In this document: piece by piece, positions 27,222-35,501 of the stretch
Layout of the letters: every line of letters begins with the position of its first letter
How positions within the stretch are numbered: position 1 is the stretch's first letter
NCBI GenBank assembly: GCA_029856045.1
Contig: JAHQWG010000047.1
Location: 188,001 to 252,000, forward strand
Length of the DNA: 64,000 nucleotides
From: Promethearchaeia archaeon
GTDB lineage: Archaea; Asgardarchaeota; Lokiarchaeia; Sigyniarchaeales; SOKP01
Direction: 5' to 3'
Position numbers and translations under genes: made by a program
The notes under the pieces: generated by a model
Told to the model about the DNA's origin: nothing
The model's input: the letters and a program-made list of their open reading frames with translations, nothing else
Database searches by the model: none

Positions 27222-27614
27222 TTATTTTGATTTCCATAAACCGTGAATATTACAGTATTCTCTAGCCCAGAGTCCTTCAGTATCTGCTACTACAAATGTT
27301 GCTTTAGGTTCATCGCCTGGCTTAAGAAATTTCCTTTTATAGCAATTATCCTTGCAAATTAATTCTATCCATTCAATCCAATGCTCATCAGTCATTGGAT
27401 GAGCCATATCTGCAACAATTCCAATCGAAACAGTCACTTTATTCCCATCAATTTCTATATAAGGAACATGTTTTTCTCCTTTATAATCAGCGGTTTTTGG
27501 TTCCATTAATTTCATATCTTGTCCGCAACATACGAGAGTACCGCCTCCAGTATGTAGGACTTCAACAATATTACCACAAACTTCACATTTATAAATTTCT
27601 TTTAATTGAGTCAA
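27222..27614 (-). CDS. dfx: Desulfoferrodoxin (superoxide reductase, class I)
   Basis: Reduces superoxide to H2O2 without producing O2. The N-terminal desulforedoxin domain binds Fe through CEVC (residues 10-13) and TLVCCGQDM. The SOR domain shows EKHVPYIEIDG, ADMAHPMTDEHWIEW and EYCNIHGLW, giving His and Cys ligands of the Fe(His)4Cys centre. Length 130 matches class I proteins. It lies 82 nt downstream of rubrerythrin on the same strand. Electron donor is likely rubredoxin, and the product H2O2 would be taken by rubrerythrin upstream, so the two work in sequence. Confidence 0.96.
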   Translation of the reverse strand: MTQLKEIYKCEVCGNIVEVLHTGGGTLVCCGQDMKLMEPKTADYKGEKHVPYIEIDGNKVTVSIGIVADMAHPMTDEHWIEWIELICKDNCYKRKFLKPGDEPKATFVVADTEGLWAREYCNIHGLWKSK

Positions 27615-27695
27615 GATTCTTTCACCCTTTTTTATATGTTTATTTATTGAATATTTTGATTTTAAAAATTATTTTCTAATAAATATTAAAATAAT

Positions 27696-28280
27696 TTAAA
27701 ATTCTTCACATTTTTTTCGGTAGTTTGCTCTTGGATGATCACAAGCAGGGCACCTCCAATCTTCTGGTAATTCGTCCATCTCTACTTCATAACCACACTC
27801 CATACATACCCAAACAATCTTCTTCCCACGTTTGAAGAATGCATCATCACCGACTAGTTTTAAAAGCTTACCATAGCGTTCTGAGTGATGTTTTTCTGCA
27901 CGAGCAATGGATCTCAATCTGTTAGCAATTTCTGGATATCCTTCCTTTTTTGCAATATCTGCAAATCCGGGATACATTTCCTGCCATTCATAATTTTCTC
28001 CAGCAATTGCAGATTTTAAGTTTTCCTCGGTCGTTCCATAAGTTGTAGGTCCTGCAGCTTGAACTTCCAAATCATCAAAACTTTCTTCTTTTTTTAGATC
28101 TTGTAACATTCTATAATTCCATGTTGCGTGTTCTTTCTCTTGGTCAGCGGTTTCAATAAAAAATTTTGATATTAATACATACCCTTCTTTTTGTGCTATT
28201 TTAGAAAACATGGTATATCTCATTCTTGCTTGAGATTCGCCCATAAAGGCAACCATTAAATTTTGTACTGTTTTTTTCAT
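27696..28280 (-). CDS. rbr: Rubrerythrin
   Basis: Peroxidase reducing H2O2 to water through a diiron site. The 194 residues are normal. Ferritin-like helices contain [35 protein letters not shown] and [11 protein letters not shown], holding the two ExxH motifs and extra carboxylates. The C-terminal rubredoxin-like domain has CMECGYEVE and [11 protein letters not shown]. It is the first gene of the rbr-dfx pair, with its own AT-rich promoter region above 28,281. Electrons likely come from the rubredoxin of 8,459 or the fused rubredoxin of the dehydrogenase. Confidence 0.97.
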   Translation of the reverse strand: MKKTVQNLMVAFMGESQARMRYTMFSKIAQKEGYVLISKFFIETADQEKEHATWNYRMLQDLKKEESFDDLEVQAAGPTTYGTTEENLKSAIAGENYEWQEMYPGFADIAKKEGYPEIANRLRSIARAEKHHSERYGKLLKLVGDDAFFKRGKKIVWVCMECGYEVEMDELPEDWRCPACDHPRANYRKKCEEF

Positions 28281-28499
28281 TATTTTTAACCCATCAATTT
28301 AATATTTATTTTTAAATATTTCTTAAGAAATTTTAATTTTTAAATAATGATATTTCCGTTAATGTAAATATCTAAAGATTATATTTTAAAAATTAAATTA
28401 AAAATTAACTTAAGATATAGGAATCTCTCTTTCTAAATGTTTAATAATATTTTAAAGTTAAATTGAAATTCTCATTTTAGCAAATATAAAGAAATAAAA

Positions 28500-28655
28500 T
28501 TATTTTTTTTTCATTTTAACCTTATCTCTCTGAAGTCCCGTTTCTCTGCTAGATGGAAGAGCAGTACCACAATGGTTTTTTTGAGCTTCTTTTAATTTAA
28601 AAGCTCTTTCCAATTCCTCTTCTACTTCTTTATCAGTTAATTCTTTATTACTCAT
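28500..28655 (-). CDS. Small Cys-containing protein of unknown function
   Basis: I do not recognise it. The 51-residue frame starts at ATG 28655 (MSNKELTDKEVEEELERAF), which gives a charged helix, then KLKEAQKNHCGTALPSSRE with one cysteine, and a basic tail RDKVKMKKK. An upstream ATG/ATA-rich extension in frame (28691) encodes hydrophobic residues but lies close to the next gene and has no ribosome site, so the shorter form is preferred. It is downstream (45 nt) of the ferredoxin:thioredoxin reductase gene on the same strand, which suggests co-transcription with the thiol-redox genes. Confidence 0.5.
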   Translation of the reverse strand: MSNKELTDKEVEEELERAFKLKEAQKNHCGTALPSSRETGLQRDKVKMKKK

Positions 28656-28700
28656 AATAATCAAAGAGAAAACGGAAAATAAAAAGATCACGTTTAAAAA

Positions 28701-29057
28701 TTATAAATTTTCTTCAGCTTTTCTTTGCAAATCAATTGGTCTCCTCTCAGGAACATTTACAAATTCCAAACCCTTTTCATAGAAATTTGAAGCTAAATAT
28801 AAATTGCAATAACATGCCCCATATTCTTTTATATCTGCTGGGGCATAATCACATGGACAAATTAAATCATGATCTAATTCCCTCTTTCCTGAAGCTAATC
28901 TACATGGACAAGATTGATATCCATATCTTAATTTATTATTTAATAATCCATCTATTAAATCCTTAAGAGTCTCTTTATCCTTATTAAGATTCCAATTATT
29001 GGTTTTAGCAACTTGCTTGCAATATTGAATCATCCCATCTTTAGTTGATAAATTCAT
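28701..29057 (-). CDS. ftrB: Ferredoxin:thioredoxin reductase, catalytic subunit
   Basis: Iron-sulfur enzyme that uses ferredoxin electrons to reduce the disulfide of thioredoxin or glutaredoxin-like proteins. All six marker cysteines are present: SCPCR (Cys50, 52), CPC (67, 69) and ACYC (82, 84); one disulfide and a 4Fe-4S cluster are built from these. An extra Cys13 is not conserved. Length 118. No variable subunit gene is adjacent, as usual in archaea. The neighbour glutaredoxin-like gene ends 7 nt upstream, so it is the likely substrate. Reduced ferredoxin could come from the 2-oxoacid oxidoreductase of 11,427-13,929. Confidence 0.95.
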   Translation of the reverse strand: MNLSTKDGMIQYCKQVAKTNNWNLNKDKETLKDLIDGLLNNKLRYGYQSCPCRLASGKRELDHDLICPCDYAPADIKEYGACYCNLYLASNFYEKGLEFVNVPERRPIDLQRKAEENL

Positions 29058-29064
29058 TTCATAC

Positions 29065-29388
29065 TCACTCCCTTTTAATTAATTTTTTATATTTTTCTGG
29101 ATCGTATCCAACGAGAGGTTGATCGTCAACGATTAAAAAAGGAAAAGCAATTCTTTCTTTATAGGTTTTTCTTAAACAATCTAAAATTGCTTTTTTTGTG
29201 TTTTTATCTATTTTATCTACATCGATAAATCTATACTTTATATTATTATCATTTAAATACTTCTTAGTTTTCTTACACCACATGCATGTACTTAAAGTAA
29301 ATAATGAAATCTTTTGAGAAGTTTTACTTCCATCGACTATATTAAATTCTTCTTTACAAAAATCGAACATTACATCAGCATTAGACAT
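29065..29388 (-). CDS. Glutaredoxin-like protein, probable partner of FTR
   Basis: A 107-residue thioredoxin-fold protein with the CxxC site STCMWCKKTKKYL (Cys35, Cys38), a following strand KYRFIDVDK and cis-proline region IAFPFLIVDD ending in VGYDPEKYKKL. An N-terminal extension of about 25 residues (MSNADVMFDFCKEEF...) adds a third cysteine. It ends 7 nt before ftrB, so it is co-transcribed with the reductase and is probably reduced by it. NrdH or a DsbA-like role is less likely given the neighbour. Final target is unknown. Confidence 0.88.
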   Translation of the reverse strand: MSNADVMFDFCKEEFNIVDGSKTSQKISLFTLSTCMWCKKTKKYLNDNNIKYRFIDVDKIDKNTKKAILDCLRKTYKERIAFPFLIVDDQPLVGYDPEKYKKLIKRE

Positions 29389-29845
29389 TTCTTATTTTCT
29401 ACTCCCATTTTAATAATTGCTAATAATGATTATTTTTATTTATTACAAATTCAGTATTTTTTCAATTTTTTTGACATTTTCTTTCCAATTATATTCTTTT
29501 CCATCTCAAACTCAAGTAAATATTTGAAAAATTAGAATTTGTTGTATATAATTTATAGAAATTTTTTCTCAAATTAAAAATGAACAAGTTTATTTTTAAC
29601 TTTTTATGTATAAAATATTTAAAAAAAAAAAATGATAAGAGTAATTAGTGTTTTCTCTTCACTTCAATTGAAATCAAGAGAATTGCCTAAAAAATTTCTT
29701 AATTTAAAAATATCGCCAAATTTTATTATCAGTTAATATTAAATAAACGGAATTATATAATTTCTTTTTTAAAATTTATCCCTTTGCAATTTTCTTTTTA
29801 TTTTATAATCAATAAAATTAAAGTTTTTAATTAGTATTTTATCTT
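29389..29845. other. Intergenic region, AT-rich, no gene recognised
   Basis: About 450 bases between the glutaredoxin-like gene (minus) and a ferredoxin (plus). Contains poly-A and poly-T runs. An ATG at 29632 opens a 34-codon frame without ribosome site. Presumably holds the two divergent promoters. Confidence 0.4.
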
Positions 29846-30073
29846 GTGGAAGTTTCAAACTGTTCAGCGAAAGCTTTTCATATTATTAGAGAGAATAAAT
29901 GCTCAAAATGTCAAACATTCGACTGTGAAAATGCATGCTTTAGAGGGATCTATAAAGTAATAAACAAGGATTTGGTACCAAAATGTATTGTGGTTAAAGA
30001 AAGAGAATCGTTCTGTGTAAAATGCCACCTTTGCACAACTGCATGCAAATATAAGGCAATCGAAATATTATAA
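29846..30073 (+). CDS. Small 4Fe-4S ferredoxin-like protein
   Basis: A 75-residue protein with two cysteine groups: CSKCQTFDCENAC and CVKCHLCTTACKYKAIEIL. The second is a standard CxxCxxCxxxC ferredoxin motif; the first has a spaced variant CxxC-x4-C-x3-C, so one normal and one variant cluster are likely. A further cysteine (PKCIVV) lies between. The start is GTG at 29846 and no ribosome site precedes it, so it may be leaderless. It is upstream (95 nt) of an Lrp-type regulator that ends in a CGPNC motif, hinting at redox control. Partner is unknown. Confidence 0.8.
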   Translation: MEVSNCSAKAFHIIRENKCSKCQTFDCENACFRGIYKVINKDLVPKCIVVKERESFCVKCHLCTTACKYKAIEIL

Positions 30074-30168
30074 ACTTCTATTTAAGTATATCCAAAATAT
30101 ATGAAAATTTTATTATTACCATTTACACTTTATATTAATAAGAGTTAATAATGGAGTGAAAAAAGTAA

Positions 30169-30720
30169 ATGTCAAAACAAACCTTTAACGAGAAATTGGG
30201 AATTGACAATGATGATAAAAAAATAATAGAAATGCTTGAGGAGAATCCAGATTTAACGCATAGTTATATAGCTGAGGAAATAGGAAAGAGTCAGCCTGCT
30301 ATTGGAGCAAGAATTCTAAAATTGGAGCGAAAGCATCTTATAACCAAACAAGTTGGATTGAATCTTAGAAAAGTTGATTTAGATGTTGCAATTGTTCAAA
30401 TTTCTACACGAGATGTTGAAGAAATCATAAAAAAAGTTAAGGATTGCCCTTTCATTAATTATGTATTTAGAATATCTGGTGAATTTAATCTTATGGTTGT
30501 TTTGGCTGCCTCTGATTTAAACATTATAGAAAAAATAGTAGATCTATGTTTTCGTAATGATAAGAATGTATTAAACGTAAAAACCAATTTTATAATATCT
30601 GCAGAGAGAGATTTCGTTATACCTATTGATTTTAAGATTGAAAAATTTGATGGCAACTCTTGCGGACCAAATTGTTATCTAAATAAAAATAGACCAACAA
30701 TAAATATTAAAAGAGATTAA
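30169..30720 (+). CDS. Lrp/AsnC-family regulator with a C-terminal CGPNC motif
   Basis: Transcription factor of 183 residues. An N-terminal helix-turn-helix (IIEMLEENPDLTHSYIAEEIGKSQ, about 19-60) is followed by the RAM-like ligand domain (about 75-150, VAIVQISTRDVEEIIKKVK). The C-terminal 30 residues carry DGNSCGPNCYLNK, a CGxxC not part of standard Lrp proteins. It may bind metal or act as a thiol switch. Together with the paralogue on the opposite strand it forms a convergent pair. TGGAGTGA is found 8 nt before ATG. Target genes are unknown, but its setting among redox genes suggests redox-linked control. Confidence 0.88.
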   Translation: MSKQTFNEKLGIDNDDKKIIEMLEENPDLTHSYIAEEIGKSQPAIGARILKLERKHLITKQVGLNLRKVDLDVAIVQISTRDVEEIIKKVKDCPFINYVFRISGEFNLMVVLAASDLNIIEKIVDLCFRNDKNVLNVKTNFIISAERDFVIPIDFKIEKFDGNSCGPNCYLNKNRPTINIKRD

Positions 30721-30731
30721 ACCTTTTCAAT

Positions 30732-31265
30732 CTACGCATTAACTTTTTCAATTAATCTTACACAATCTTCTCCACAACCTTTTTCTTTGGTGGGATTTTG
30801 ATCTTCAGACCTGAAATCCACTGGAAGGATTAAATCTTTAGCAATGTCAACTACAATTTCCATTTTAACATTTGTTATATTTTTATTGTTCCTGAAGTGA
30901 TAATTTACCATATTATCTAATTTATTCAAATTCGAGGCGGTGAGTAATAATAGGATATTTTCCTCGCCCGATAACTTAAAACAATTAATTATAAACGGGC
31001 AGACTTTCGCCATTTCAAAAATATCATTGGGATCTTTAGTTCTTAATGTCACCGATGCTAAAAATAGATCAACTTTCTTAAAATTAACACCTCTTTGCAA
31101 CTCCAGAAGTCCTTTTTCCTCCAATTTATGAATACGCATACCTACAGTAGGTTGGGATCTAGAAATCTTATCTGCTATTTCCATATGTGTCAAAGTGGGG
31201 TTTTCCTGCAACAAATCAATTATATTCCTGTCAACTTCGTCAATTCTAAATTTTGATTCAGTCAT
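30732..31265 (-). CDS. Lrp/AsnC-family regulator with a C-terminal CGEDC motif, paralogue of the neighbour
   Basis: A 177-residue regulator that aligns from end to end with the gene on the other strand (EENPxLTH...KxSRSQPxxGxRIxKLE...CPFI...SGE.N...). HTH at about 14-55, RAM-like domain at about 70-145 and a C-terminal tail EKGCGEDCVRLIEK. Both copies keep the CGxxC although the surrounding residues differ, so the motif is likely functional. The genes converge with 11 bases between the stops. The pair probably arose by an inverted duplication. Ligand and targets are not known. Confidence 0.88.
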   Translation of the reverse strand: MTESKFRIDEVDRNIIDLLQENPTLTHMEIADKISRSQPTVGMRIHKLEEKGLLELQRGVNFKKVDLFLASVTLRTKDPNDIFEMAKVCPFIINCFKLSGEENILLLLTASNLNKLDNMVNYHFRNNKNITNVKMEIVVDIAKDLILPVDFRSEDQNPTKEKGCGEDCVRLIEKVNA

Positions 31266-31444
31266 TTTTTTAAAATCTTTTTTTTTACAATTTTAAATTG
31301 AAATTCGGATACTTATAAAATATAAATTAAAGGTTTTTAAAAAAATTTTACAAATTATTTTGATATTCTTTAAAAACTTTTTATGTTTTGATCATAATGA
31401 ATATTTTTTCAACACATAGGATATTTTATCCGTAATTCCTTAAA

Positions 31445-32395
31445 TTATCCACTTGAAATAATAATTACTGCTATTAAAATTAGAATACCTCCGAATAATG
31501 GAACCAAGATATCCTGCTCAATGCCTAAAACAAAAGAAAAAAGTAGAGTCAAGAAGGGTTCTGCATAGAGAAATGATGCGACTTTTGAAGCTTCAAGTTT
31601 TTTCATACTTGATGCCCACAAAATCCCTCCAATTACACTTGCGATAATTGCAAGATAAGCAACATTTAAGATAACAATGGGATTAAGGAAATTTTCAAAA
31701 AAGATAGGCAGTTCACCTAAAAATATAACAAATAAAAATAATTCAATAGTTCCAATATATATTACATAACGCATGGTTTGAGCGGGTGTTAATTTTTTTG
31801 TTAATTTTTTCAAGAGGATAGAATATGCAGCCCAAATAATTGGCTGGCCTATACCGAGAAGATTTCCAAATAAGTTTTGAGAAAACAGATTTAAATTATT
31901 AATATCGCCACGTGTCATTAATATTAATGTGCCTATTGTTGCTAAGATAAAACCGATAATTTTAAGATAATTTAATTTTTCCTTGAAGAAAATTATTGAT
32001 AATATCATAATGAAAATTGGGGATAATAAACATACTAATAAGGCGGATGTCGAAGGTCCAATCAATTCTATTGCGTTGTATTGGACAATATAAAAAAGGG
32101 AGCCTCCAAGAAAGCTGCAAGCTAAAATTAAAACATAATCTTTTTTTTTAAAATTTAAATTATTTATTATCTCTTCATTATTCTTAGAAATCTCTTGATC
32201 ATTTTTCATGGAACTATTCTTTTTTTTCCATATTTTTTCAAAAAATGTTATCAGTAAGAGAGCAAAAGATGCAATTATGAACCGATAAAAAGCAATTGTA
32301 ATTGGAGTTAAATAATTAATAAGATTATCGACTATAATAAATGAGAAACTCCAAAAAACTATTAGTATCCCCAATAGGACGTATTCTTTTTTCAT
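31445..32395 (-). CDS. EamA/DMT-family transporter
   Basis: A 316-residue membrane protein with ten predicted helices in two EamA repeats: LLGILIVFWSFSFIIVDNLI opens the first and GQPIIWAAYSILLKKL the second. A charged loop of about 30 residues (KIWKKKNSSMKNDQEI) follows helix 2. Drug/metabolite transporters export amino acids, nucleotides or toxic compounds; the substrate is not deducible here. It is monocistronic, divergent from ftsZ with 166 bp between starts. Confidence 0.88.
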   Translation of the reverse strand: MKKEYVLLGILIVFWSFSFIIVDNLINYLTPITIAFYRFIIASFALLLITFFEKIWKKKNSSMKNDQEISKNNEEIINNLNFKKKDYVLILACSFLGGSLFYIVQYNAIELIGPSTSALLVCLLSPIFIMILSIIFFKEKLNYLKIIGFILATIGTLILMTRGDINNLNLFSQNLFGNLLGIGQPIIWAAYSILLKKLTKKLTPAQTMRYVIYIGTIELFLFVIFLGELPIFFENFLNPIVILNVAYLAIIASVIGGILWASSMKKLEASKVASFLYAEPFLTLLFSFVLGIEQDILVPLFGGILILIAVIIISSG

Positions 32396-32561
32396 TGATG
32401 ATAAGCAGATATATTAAAAATGTTAATTTAAACAAAGAAGAGTGGTTTATTACTTTTTATCTTGAATAGATATGTAAATGAAAATTCCATATTATGTCGA
32501 TATTACATAGTAATATTTAGATCTACTTCAAATGTATATCTAGATAATATAACATAATTTC

Positions 32562-33773
32562 ATGATTTATATGGAATTTCAAGAGCCTATTATAAGAAAG
32601 GTCGATTCCTTTAATTTAGATTCCTTTCAAGATAGAAGATTAAAAACTTTTTTGAATGCAGGGATTAAAAATGCTTTTCCATCCAAAGAAGGCATTAATA
32701 TTCCGAAAAAGGGAGATTCCGATGAATTCTTAGCGGATTTATTAAATGTTTTGAATATTAAGACATTGGTTGTAGGAGTGGGAGGAGCCGGCAATAATAC
32801 AGTATCTCGATTGCAAGAGGGGGGGATTATTGGAGCTGAGACATTAAACGTAAATACAGATGCTCAAGATTTGTATTATTCACATGCGAGTTCAAAGTTA
32901 TTGATTGGAAAAGAAATTTCCAAAGGGTTGGGGTCAGGAAATAATCCTGAAATAGGAAAGGAATCTGCTGAATGTGACGTTAAAAGAATTAGAGAATTCA
33001 TGGATGCAGATGTAGTATTTTTAACGTGTGGATTAGGAGGAGGTACAGGAACTGGTGCTACTCCTATTATTGCAAGAGAAGCAAAAAAAGCAGGTGCCGT
33101 CGTTGTTACTTTCTGCACATTACCGTTTGGAATGGAGGGAGAAAAAAGGAGCTTGCGCGCGAATAGTGCATTAAGAGAATTAGCACAATATTCGGACTCG
33201 TTAATTCCCATTCCAAACGACCGTCTATTTAAGTTGGACCAAAACATTTCAATGATGACTGGATTTAAGATTATGGATGAAGTTCTTGTCAGAAGTTGCA
33301 GATCTTTGGTAGGTCTTATAAATAATTGTGGGATGGTCAATTTAGATTATGCTGATGTGAAAAATGTTCTTAGAAAAACTGGGAAATATCCATCAGGAAT
33401 TATTGGAATCGCTGAATCAGTAGGAGATAAAAATGACCTTATAAATAAAACAAAATTGGCTATTAATAATCCCCTTCTAGAACCCGATACAAAAAAAATT
33501 GATCAGTGCATAGTTTCAATATCTGGAGACCATGATATTCCATTATCAAAAATAGACAACGTAGTATCCACTGTTTCAAGTGAAATATCTAAAGAGGCCG
33601 ATTTAAAATTCGGTGCCATGATAAATCCAACTTTGGGTTCAAAAACTCAAATCCTATTTTTAGGAAAAGGACCGATTTCTCCATTATTACTTAAAGCGGT
33701 TAATTCGGAGGAAGGTAGGAACGATATTGAAGAAGATATGGGTTATAAAAATGTAATTAATCGCCTTTTTTGA
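32562..33773 (+). CDS. ftsZ: FtsZ cell-division GTPase
   Basis: Tubulin-like GTPase that forms the division ring. After an N-terminal extension of about 66 residues, GVGGAGNNTV (72-81) opens the nucleotide fold, and the signature GLGGGTGTG lies at 157-165, with NTDAQDL and PNDRLFKL. The GTPase-activating helix is present (NLDYADVKNVL). Length 403 is slightly larger than usual. The first codons MIYMEFQ include a second ATG; the N-terminal extension is charged and probably disordered. The C-terminus has no obvious conserved ZipA/FtsA-binding peptide. It stands alone between a transporter and a HAD gene. The GGGTGTG signature rules out tubulin and CetZ-type variation is not needed. Confidence 0.95.
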   Translation: MIYMEFQEPIIRKVDSFNLDSFQDRRLKTFLNAGIKNAFPSKEGINIPKKGDSDEFLADLLNVLNIKTLVVGVGGAGNNTVSRLQEGGIIGAETLNVNTDAQDLYYSHASSKLLIGKEISKGLGSGNNPEIGKESAECDVKRIREFMDADVVFLTCGLGGGTGTGATPIIAREAKKAGAVVVTFCTLPFGMEGEKRSLRANSALRELAQYSDSLIPIPNDRLFKLDQNISMMTGFKIMDEVLVRSCRSLVGLINNCGMVNLDYADVKNVLRKTGKYPSGIIGIAESVGDKNDLINKTKLAINNPLLEPDTKKIDQCIVSISGDHDIPLSKIDNVVSTVSSEISKEADLKFGAMINPTLGSKTQILFLGKGPISPLLLKAVNSEEGRNDIEEDMGYKNVINRLF

Positions 33774-33901
33774 TTAATTACATCCTTTTAATTTTAAGTT
33801 GTTGATTATTTATTCTAATAATTCATATCATAGGCCAATATATTTCAAAATTATTCATTAGAGCAATTTTAAATTAGATATCATATTATGCTTTTTTAAC
33901 G

Positions 33902-34528
33902 ATGATTCAATTTGACATTAAAACCATAGTTTTTGATTTAGGTGGTGTATTATTCACATCGGGGACAACATTAGCTATAAAAAAAATTGCAATTAATTAT
34001 GGAATTAATTATAGAAAAGTCGGAGTAATATTTCTTGATAAAACTCATGAACTGGGCTATAAATTAAGGAGTGGAATGATCTCTATGGAAGAGTTCTTAG
34101 ATAATGTAATTAAAAAACTAAATTTGGAAGAAGAAGATAAAGAGCATATACAAAATATTTGGTTTAATTCGTATATACCTCATTTTGGAATGTTTGATTT
34201 AATAAAAAATTTGAAGAAAAATTATAGATTAGTGATTTTTAGCGGAAATGTTAAAACGAGGATAGCTTTTCTTAATAAAAGGTATGATTTTCTGAAATAT
34301 TTTGATGATTACGTTTTTAGTTATATTTATCATCATAATAAAAAAGAAATAGAATTTTATAATGAATTGATCAATCATCTTGGGTGTGAGCCAAATCAAT
34401 CTTTATTAATTGATGATAGTAGTAAGGCCGTTAAAATTGCCCGATCTCTTAATCTAAATGCAATAATTTATTATTATCCTGAGAAGTTAATTAAAGATTT
34501 AAAAAATTTTAATATAAAAATAAATTAA
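33902..34528 (+). CDS. HAD-superfamily hydrolase (subfamily IA)
   Basis: A 208-residue phosphatase-fold protein. Motif I is VFDLGGVLF (nucleophile Asp), motif II is VIFSGNVK, and motif IV reads LLIDDSSKAVKIA. The cap is helical, with KVGVIFLDKTHELGYKLRS. The form DLGG rather than DxDG is found in the epoxide-hydrolase/HAD-IA branch. Substrate is unknown. The Cys-rich small gene starts 14 nt after its stop, so the two are co-transcribed. No signal peptide is present. Confidence 0.88.
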   Translation: MIQFDIKTIVFDLGGVLFTSGTTLAIKKIAINYGINYRKVGVIFLDKTHELGYKLRSGMISMEEFLDNVIKKLNLEEEDKEHIQNIWFNSYIPHFGMFDLIKNLKKNYRLVIFSGNVKTRIAFLNKRYDFLKYFDDYVFSYIYHHNKKEIEFYNELINHLGCEPNQSLLIDDSSKAVKIARSLNLNAIIYYYPEKLIKDLKNFNIKIN

Positions 34529-34542
34529 CGAGAGGGAATGCT

Positions 34543-34743
34543 ATTCCGAAGAAATGTAAATGGTATAATTGCTGCCCATTGAAATTTTTTTACGAGCAGG
34601 ACAATTTAGAAGAAAAATGGGTCAGAGATTATTGTTGGATAGGCAATAAAAATTGCATAAGATATCAAAAAGAAGAAGCTGGAATACCTCATCCAGATAA
34701 TATGATGCCAGATGGTAGTATAAGAGAGGATTTAAAATATTAA
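34543..34743 (+). CDS. Small cysteine-rich protein with an ATT start
   Basis: A 66-residue frame with six cysteines: KKCKWYNCCPLKFFYE, then DYCWIGNKNCIRYQKEE, then PHPDNMMPDGSIREDL. I recall similar Cys-rich proteins of this pattern in other archaea but know no function; the Cys set may bind zinc or an Fe-S cluster. The frame has no ATG, GTG or TTG before the conserved first cysteines. ATT at 34543 stands 5 nt behind GAGAGGGA (34530-34537), giving IPKKCKWY, so AUU is the likely start. The HAD stop is 14 nt upstream. It overlaps the end of the convergent MBL gene by 12 bases. Confidence 0.7.
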   Translation: MPKKCKWYNCCPLKFFYEQDNLEEKWVRDYCWIGNKNCIRYQKEEAGIPHPDNMMPDGSIREDLKY

Positions 34744-35412
34744 TGTGCTTCCAGCTTTTATTTCTACAAAATTATTGGGAAAATTTTTTCTTATTTTATT
34801 AGTTTTTGATGTACAATGACAGGGAGCAATTAAATCGATTCCTTCTAAAGCATATAACTTATCGAATCCGTGAAAACCTCCCAATACAGCGCGGATTTTT
34901 CCTAATTCCTTAGCATTTTCTATTATATTTTCTAAGCCTGGATGGGCACATCCTGTAATTATCACAATTCCTTCTTCTGACTTTAAAAATAAAGAGATTT
35001 CGGGTATTCCTGTTCCCAATTCTTTTGAGCAATAAATATTATCACCAATCTCAGTTATTTCCTTTATTCCATGAATCTTAACATCGGATGGCATTTGATT
35101 TGACATAAAATCTTTTTTTGAATAAGCTAGATAAAGTTCGATATTAGGATTTATTGCAATAAGACTCATTAATCCCCCAGCATGATCCATATGCGTATGA
35201 GAAAGAATTACTTTTTGAATTTTTTCAACTTCAATATTAAATTTATTAAGATTATGTGCCAATTTAGGAAAGTCACCACCGGTATCAAAGAGCAAAATCT
35301 TATTTGAATAATTATTCACAATAATTGCCCCAAATCCCCATCCAGATTGGAATCCAGGGAGGGCATTATTATCGAAGACTATTTTTACTTCAAAATTATG
35401 TTTATTTTTCAT
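34732..35412 (-). CDS. Metallo-beta-lactamase-fold hydrolase
   Basis: A 226-residue MBL-fold enzyme. Metal motif is SHTHMDHAGG (H-x-H-x-DH), with further ligands in ITGCAHPGLENI and GGFHGF. The start VKIVFDNNALPGFQSGWGFG and the CAHPG motif match the group related to dihydropterin/ribofuranosyl-aminobenzene phosphate synthase-type MBL proteins (COG1237). This group is common in methanogens and other archaea but most members have no proven reaction. It is convergent with the Cys-rich gene and precedes alaS on the same strand by 90 bp. Confidence 0.87.
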   Translation of the reverse strand: MKNKHNFEVKIVFDNNALPGFQSGWGFGAIIVNNYSNKILLFDTGGDFPKLAHNLNKFNIEVEKIQKVILSHTHMDHAGGLMSLIAINPNIELYLAYSKKDFMSNQMPSDVKIHGIKEITEIGDNIYCSKELGTGIPEISLFLKSEEGIVIITGCAHPGLENIIENAKELGKIRAVLGGFHGFDKLYALEGIDLIAPCHCTSKTNKIRKNFPNNFVEIKAGSTLIF

Positions 35413-35501
35413 GAGATTATACCAATATCTTAAAAGAGATATGATTTAAAAAATTATTGAGCTTTATGATAAGAAAGAGAAATGAAATGATTATATCTAG
35501 A

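Noticed and set aside
29632-29736. ATG-led 34-codon frame in the gap before the ferredoxin
   Set aside because: No ribosome site, no protein family pattern; chance frame in AT-rich DNA.
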